Of a stretch of DNA of 22,842 nt, positions 17,362 to 22,842 are shown one piece after another (the stretch's first letter is position 1; each line of letters opens with the position of its first letter). Source of the DNA: Polyrhizophydium stewartii (taxonomy: Eukaryota; Chytridiomycota; Chytridiomycetes; Rhizophydiales). The DNA is taken from contig JADGIZ010000145.1 of assembly GCA_027604665.1 (NCBI GenBank), positions 1-22,842 of the forward strand. Reading direction: 5' to 3'. Both the position numbers and the translations under genes were made by a program. The notes below the pieces were generated by a model. The model saw nothing but the letters and a program-made list of their open reading frames with translations. It had not been told where the DNA came from and ran no database searches.

Positions 17362-20300
17362 ATGAGGCATCCGCTCCTCCCGCCCGCGGCGCCATCGGCC
17401 GGCGACAACCACGCCGGCGCCCTGGCGCGGGAGAGGCCGCTGCCACGGCTGCCGGCCACCCCGGCGCGCCGCGCGGCTGCGCAGGCCGCCCGCCAGCCCG
17501 CTCGGCCGCATGGCCCGCCCGCCCGCGCCGCAGGCGGCATCGGCGCGTCGCTGCCTGTCTCGCTGGCGGCCGGCGTGCTCGCGGCCTCGGGGGCGCTGCT
17601 GGCCCTCGCGGCGGCCGCCAGGCCGGGCACCGCAGGCACGGCGCACCCGCAGATCCTGGGCTTGACGTCACCCTTACGTCCCAGCGTGCTGGAGGCCTCG
17701 GCTCCGTCCGCGGCCGCCCCCGACCAGTGCCCGCCGTGCTTCGATTGCCACCTCTCCATGTTCCCCTGTCTCAACTTCGGCAACTGCTCGGATGTGACGG
17801 GCAAGTGTGTGTGTCCCGCGGGCTTTGGCCTCAACGACTGCTCGCAGCCCTGTGAGTCCAAGAGCGCTCGGAGCCCCTCGCCGGCTGGGCCATGCGCCGA
17901 GCGCCGCCATGTGCGCTGACCTTGGCGCGGCGTCCCTCGGATGCCCGCCACGGCCGACGGCACGCCCGCCCACCCGCACGCAGTGTGCGGCAGCCCCGCC
18001 ATGGCCGATCGCCCCGCGCGGCCCGCCGACCAGACCTCGTGCGCCTGCGAGCCCGGATGGGCGGGTATCAACTGCAATGGTGCGTCGCCCGGTCCCGCCG
18101 GCGGCCGCGGCTGCCTGCTGACGCCGATGCGGCCCTGCGGCCGACAACCCCCTCCAGTCTGCCAGACCGACAGCGCATGCAACCCGCTCGTGCCCGGCGG
18201 CCAGAACGGCTCATGCTACAACTCCATGAACCCTGTCTTCAAGAACCACGTCCTTTGCGACGTCACGAGTGGGTATCCGGCCATGACGGTGGCGCATACT
18301 CGCCGAAGCTTGACGCTTGGGGTGGCAAGCTGCGTTCATTGAAGAGCAAGAAGAGCTTGATGCTGACCCAACACACAACAGACAAGGCCATCGTCGACGC
18401 CCTCAAGGAGCGCACGCCCCAGCTCTCGCTCGACTGCGACAAGACATCGTCTACTTGCGACTTTCAGTTCTGGGCCGGCCAGCTCGAGAGCTTCTACTGC
18501 CACATGCAAGAGTGCTCGTTCTCGCAGGGTGCGATGGCATTGCATCGCACCGCATCACCATCGCGGCGTGTTGGTTGACATGCATTCATTCCAACCCACG
18601 CTCGCAGAGAACACGGCCACGTCCAACCGCACCGTCTTCAACTGCCCGCACATGCAGTGCAAGTGTTATCCCGGCCGCCTGCTGTGCGAGAAGGGCGGCC
18701 TCGATTTCACCGACTGGTTCAATAATCCCGAGGAGGGGCCAAACGGCCCCGGCACGTTCGAGTGCGACGAGACCATCACCGACACAGACATCCGCCGCAC
18801 ATGCAAGTTTACCGGTGTGTGAATTTGCTGTCTCTTGGATACCTGCATGCACATGCCGCGCTGACGTTGTGAACGCGGCACCAGAGCCCCATATGAACGA
18901 AGTTATTTCGCAGTTCTTTGGAGATCCCTACATCATGCTCAAGTGCCCAAAGGCAGGCGAGTGCTTGCACTACACGCAAGTGCCCGGGTACAAGCGTCCG
19001 CTTCTAGACTCGTCCTTCTCCCCCATGGTCATTGGCCTCATGCTTGTTGGCGGCGTCGGTCTGGTTGTGATTGTCGTCGGCAGCCTTGTGTGGCTACAGC
19101 GCAAGGCCGACGACCCGCGCAGCGGATACATGCCCGTTGGCTCAGACGATCAGCCCCGCGGCGCACGCCACGAGGAGATGATGTCCGACCATGTGCCGTG
19201 CACCATCATGCTCCGCGATCTGAGTTACATGATCGAGACGAACCGCAAGATCAGCAGCAGCGACGCAGGCGAGCCGTCCAACCCGCCATCGGCCTCTCAG
19301 CAGCACCAAAATCAGCAGCAGCGCTCTCGCCGAGACCCGCCGGGTCTCTCGGTCCGCGTCGACGTGGGCCAGTCCAACCAAGGTTTGCCCCCAATCCCGA
19401 TTCAATCCGCCCTGTTCTCTGCTGATGCCCCCGACCGACATCCTTTTGCATGCCGCGGCGGCAGAAATCGTGTTGAGTAACTCACCGATTCCGCCGGACA
19501 CAGAGACAATCCATCTCAGCCGCAACAACAGCGACGACGTCATCGCCGCTCCCGAGATCATCACATCGGGCACCGGAACTCCTGCCTCGACCCGCCAGCG
19601 CAAGCAAAAGATGGTTGTCCTGGAGGGTGTCCAGGGCATTGTGCGACCCGGCGAGGTTATGGCCATCATGGGCGGCTCGGGAGCCGGCAAGACCACGTTC
19701 CTCGACATTCTCGCGCGCAAGAGCAAGAGCGGCATCGTCTCGGGCGAGATCCTCGTCAACGGCCGCTTTATGGACAATCAAGAGTACAAGTCCATCATCG
19801 GATACGTTGACCAAGAAGATACGCTCATGGACACGCTGACTGTCTTCGAGACCATCTTATATTCTGCGCTGCTGCGCCTGCCAAAGACCATGTCGTACGA
19901 GGCCAAGGTCAAGCGCGTCGAAGAGACGATGCTGGAGCTCGACATTCTGCAGATTGCCAACCGGCGAGTCGGAAGCTCCGGCAAGCGTGGCCTGTCTGGT
20001 GGCGAGAAGCGCCGCGTCTCGATTGCATGCGAGCTTGTGACAAGCCCGAGCATCCTGTTCCTCGACGAGCCCACATCTGGTGTGTTTGGCGTACCCGTAT
20101 GCTCAAGCTGTGCATGTGTGGCTGCAGCTGACGCGCACGTTCTCGCAGGGCTCGACACGTACAACGCGTACAATGTCATCGAATCGCTCGTGTCGCTTGC
20201 CCGCGACTACCAGCGCACAGTCATCCTGACGATCCACCAGCCGCGCTCCAACATCTATGCGCTCTTTGATCAGCTTGTCTTGCTTGCCAAGGGCCGCGTC

Positions 20301-22134
20301 GCATACTCTGGCCCTGCGCAGGAGTCCGTGATCAGGCACTTTGCAAACATGGGCTTTGAATGCCCCCTCGGCTTCAACATCGCCGACTACCTTGTTGATC
20401 TCACGATGCACGTTGGCGGTCCCAACACCGCCGAGGAGAACGGGGCAGATGACGGCCAGACAGCCGACGCCGCCGAACTGTCCAGCGCAGCCACGCCGCT
20501 TCTCGCGACGCTGACGGATATCGGATCGCAGTCGGACCTGCACAGCTCGCTGGCGACGCACTCGCGCCGCCGGTCCACAATCCGCATGCGGCAAGAGTCG
20601 CAGCTCTTTTCGCGCAAGCACCACTCGGGAACCCAGTCACCAAGCCACGCCGGCACGCACGATCTGCTGAGCCGCAGCCCGAGCCCTGGCCACCAGACGA
20701 GCGTCGGTGACTGGAGCAACCCGCTGCTCGGAGGCCACTCGGGCGAGAACGGCGTTGCGGCTGCGCCTCGCACAAACGGCCATGCGATCCCACCATCCCG
20801 CAGCCCAGTCGCGGACCAGCGTGCGGCCGGGTCGCCTGCGCAGGCACGAGCACAGCCGAGCGCTGCGCGGGCAAGTGCCATCTCTGCACGACGAGACCTC
20901 AACCGCACGGCGCAATCCAGCAATGGCGCCGTCGTTCGACCGCCCATGGGCGAGCAGCTGACGTTGCTCATCGAGGGCTACGAAAACTCGGCTGTTGGCC
21001 GACAGATCCGCAGCGAGATCGCCGAAGTGGTTGCTGCATCATATCCCGACGGCGCGCCGCGCCAGCTGCACCGCAACGGCGGCCGCAGCCACGCCATGTC
21101 GCTGTCCGGCATCCCAAGCCTCAGCGGGTGGTCGCTGAGCAGCTCGGTGCGCTGGGTCATCGACTCGGTGTCGGACTTTCTCGGTCTCTCGCGCACGCCG
21201 CTGCAGCGCGCGCGCGCGAGCTGGTGGACGCAGTTCCGCATTTTGTCGGGCCGCACGTTCAGGAACCTGTACCGCAACCCCGATCTGCTTCGCACGCACT
21301 ACGTGATCAGCGTTGTTGTGGCGCTCATTTGCGGATTTCTGTTCTGGAAAATCGACAACACATTAGCAGGCTTCCAGAACCGCCTTGGCGTCATGTTCTT
21401 CATTTGCGCCGTGTTTGGCTTCAGCTGCCTGAGCTCCATGCAAGTCTTTGCAGCCGAGCGCCTCATCTTTGTTCGCGAGCGCGCCAACCGGTACTACACG
21501 CCCATCACGTACTTTGTGCCCAAGATACTCTTTGACGTGCTGCCACTCCGTGTCGTGCCGCCAATCATCCTGGGCTTGATCTGCTATCACATGATTGGCC
21601 TGCGGCCGGACACAATCCTGCTCCTGCGCTTCCTGCTCGTGCTGGTGCTCTTCAACCTGACGGCGGCGTCTGTGTGCCTGGCCATCAGCGTGGTCTTCAA
21701 GGACGTTGCTGTGGCGAGCCTCATTGCGACTCTGGTCATGCTGTTCGAGATGCTCTTTGGCGGCCTGCTGCTCAACAAGTCCTCCATTCCACCTGCGTTC
21801 CAGTGGCTACAGCGCCTGAGCTTCTTCAACTACGCGTTTGAGGCGCTGGTGGTGAACGAGGTCAACGGCCTGACGCTTGTCGAGGAGAAGTTTGGCCTGA
21901 AGATCGATGTGAGTTTTTGATGCCCCAATGCCGCCGTGCTGTTTGGCCAGGCACAGCGCTGACCCTGCGGCGTCTCGTCCGCGTGCACAGGTCCCGGGCT
22001 CGCTGATCCTGCAGGCGTTTGGCCTGAACGCGCAGGGGTACTGGGAGGACGTGAAGCTTCTGTGCATCATGGCGTCGGTGTTTTTCGGCGTTGCGTTCCT
22101 GTGGCTGCAGATTGTGGTCAAGGAGCGGCGCTGA
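17362..22134 (+). CDS. ADP1: ADP1-like ABCG transporter with luminal Cys-rich/EGF-like region, nine exons (1355 aa)
   Basis: Exons are 17362-17851, 17984-18079, 18158-18268, 18382-18528, 18608-18814, 18885-19382, 19465-20079, 20149-21908 and 21991-22134 (4068 nt). A hydrophobic signal or anchor (about 61-87) is followed by a Cys-rich luminal region (123-375), with an EGF-like start at C123-C160 and the fungal ADP1 landmarks GWAGINCN, FQFW..Q.ESFYC and FGDPYIMLKC. A membrane span lies at about 397-420. The nucleotide-binding domain is complete: Walker A GGSGAGKTT (586-594), Q-loop Q633, signature LSGGEKRR (693-700), Walker B ILFLDEP (713-719) and H751. A Ser/Pro-rich linker (about 813-1050) precedes a six-span ABC2 membrane domain (about 1100-1350). 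It is probably a half-transporter that dimerises; the substrate is unknown, as it is for yeast Adp1 to my knowledge. Kozak-like CACAATGAG decides the start. The junction 19382/19465 (GTTTGC donor) is the least certain. Confidence 0.88.
20080..20148 (+). other. 69 bp stop-free intron between Walker B and the D-loop
   Basis: The GTGTGT donor at 20080, an AGCTGAC branch-like site and TTCTCGCAG ending at 20148 split a Gly codon. Splicing restores the invariant DEPTSGLD. If retained, it would add 23 residues (starting VFGVPVCSS) with no stop or frame change. The family motif makes splicing near certain for the active form. Confidence 0.9.
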
Positions 22135-22327
22135 GCGACTTGGACTCTGCGCAACAGTTGGGCAGCACGCGGGACGGTCTGTGTGAGCCAGCGGCGCAAT
22201 GTACGAATGAATCAGCAGGCCCTTTGGGCCGCCGCTGGCCGACCCGGCAGTGCATGATCCCGCGGACCTGCGCGCGGGCGGCGAGTGATCTGGCGGCGGA
22301 GGAGCGCTCTGCCGCTTGACCGCACAG
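22135..22327 (+). promoter_or_regulatory. Intergenic interval: transporter 3' end and promoter of the right-edge gene
   Basis: These 193 bp between the ADP1-like stop and the next ATG are the longest gap between coding regions in the window. No AATAAA, TATA-like box or clear palindrome was seen by eye. Confidence 0.3.
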
Positions 22328-22784
22328 ATGCAGGCCGAGCCATCGCGCCAGACATCGCCGCCGCCGGTGCACGCCAGCGACCCTGACGCGCCTGGCGCCG
22401 CAGAGCTGTGGCAGACAGGCGAGCAGGGCCTGCACGTCGATGACCTGCACAGCCTGCGGCTGCACGACCTGCTCGCCGACCACGAGTTCCACCTTCAGCT
22501 CGACTCACTGTCGTCGCAGTCCGAGTCGGACAGCGAGCCGCTCGCAGCCGACTCCCAGCCGGCGCCGCAGCCGGGCTTGCACCACGGGCCTGACGGCGGC
22601 GCGGGCAGCGTGGGCAGCAACCCGGACCTCGGCGCGGCGCTCGGCAAAAGCGTCGGGCTGCTGTCGCTGGCGTCGCTGTCGCTCGAGACGTTGATGCTGC
22701 ACGAGTCCGATCGGGCGGCGGCGAGCCATCTTACGCCGCAGCAGGTTGACGGCCGCGCGTCGGTATCTGCGGCCAGCGAGCCCG
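22328..22784 (+). CDS. First exon of an acidic Ser-rich protein, partial (continues off the right edge)
   Basis: ATG 22328-22330, 193 bp after the transporter stop, opens 152 codons plus one base to a GTGGGT donor at 22785. Without splicing the frame would end at TGA 22790-22792. The product begins MQAEPSRQTSPPP. It has a Leu/His/Asp-rich segment (DDLHSLRLHDLLADHEFHL), an acidic serine tract (SSQSESDSE) and a Leu/Ser stretch (LLSLASLSLETLMLHE), and is otherwise Pro/Ala/Gly-rich. It looks disordered and I do not recognise it. The remaining 58 bp hold no convincing acceptor. A complete 154-residue unspliced protein is the alternative. Confidence 0.45.
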
Positions 22785-22842
22785 GTGGGTGATGCGCCTC
22801 ACGCCGCAGCAGGCCCGCGCACCGCCCGCCCGCCTGCCTGCC

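Noticed and set aside
17663..17670. Second TGACGTCA palindrome
   Set aside because: It lies inside the first coding exon of the transporter, so chance or codon content is the simpler explanation.
18317..19480. 387-codon continuous frame as an independent gene
   Set aside because: It runs through four transporter introns and uses the right frame only in the exon 18885-19382. Family landmarks require splicing.
20080..20148. 23-residue insertion as a real part of the transporter protein
   Set aside because: It would separate the invariant TSG and LD of the D-loop, and it has complete donor, branch-like and acceptor signals.

Overview
The window looks like nuclear DNA of a fungus, probably a zoosporic (flagellated, chytrid-like) lineage. 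The DNA is GC-rich. Genes are split by short spliceosomal introns of about 60-130 bp, mostly with GTGNGT-type donors, CTGAC/CTGAT-like branch sites and CAG acceptors. One gene is a close match in layout to the fungal ADP1-type ABCG transporter with a cysteine-rich luminal domain. Another matches LRRC34, a leucine-rich-repeat protein I associate with ciliated or flagellated eukaryotes. The lineage is inferred from gene content, not from any marker gene.

Layout: (1) 101-637, minus: first exon of a Gln/His/Pro-rich protein that runs off the left edge through an intron. (2) 782-3628, minus: intronless PPR-like protein with a mitochondrial-type N-terminus. (3) 3736-6114, minus: second intronless PPR-like protein. 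(4) 6203-7956, minus: six-exon LRRC34-like gene. (5) 7991-17234, plus: six-exon gene for a protein of about 2970 residues, with a disordered N-terminus, seven ankyrin repeats, a Ser-rich linker and a very long coiled coil in one 6.9 kb exon. (6) 17362-22134, plus: nine-exon ADP1-like ABC transporter (1355 aa). (7) 22328-22784, plus: first exon of an acidic, Ser-rich protein that runs off the right edge. Spacing between coding regions is only 34-193 bp, so no stretch over 300 bp is empty. I saw no rRNA, tRNA, CRISPR array or transposon.

Functional reading: the two PPR-like genes probably act in mitochondrial RNA metabolism. The LRRC34-like gene and the ankyrin/coiled-coil gene are divergent, with start codons only 34 bp apart, so they may share a promoter. 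If LRRC34 marks zoospore or flagellar expression, the giant neighbour may be an undescribed structural protein of the same stage (inference). Its most unusual part is a run of seven exact 11-residue coiled-coil units, each with histidine at position 2. The transporter is notable because its six internal exons 2-7 are all symmetric phase 1-1, and because a stop-free 69 bp intron cuts between Walker B and the D-loop.

Gene models were spliced by hand from reading frame, splice consensus and family similarity recalled from memory. No alignment or transcript data were available.
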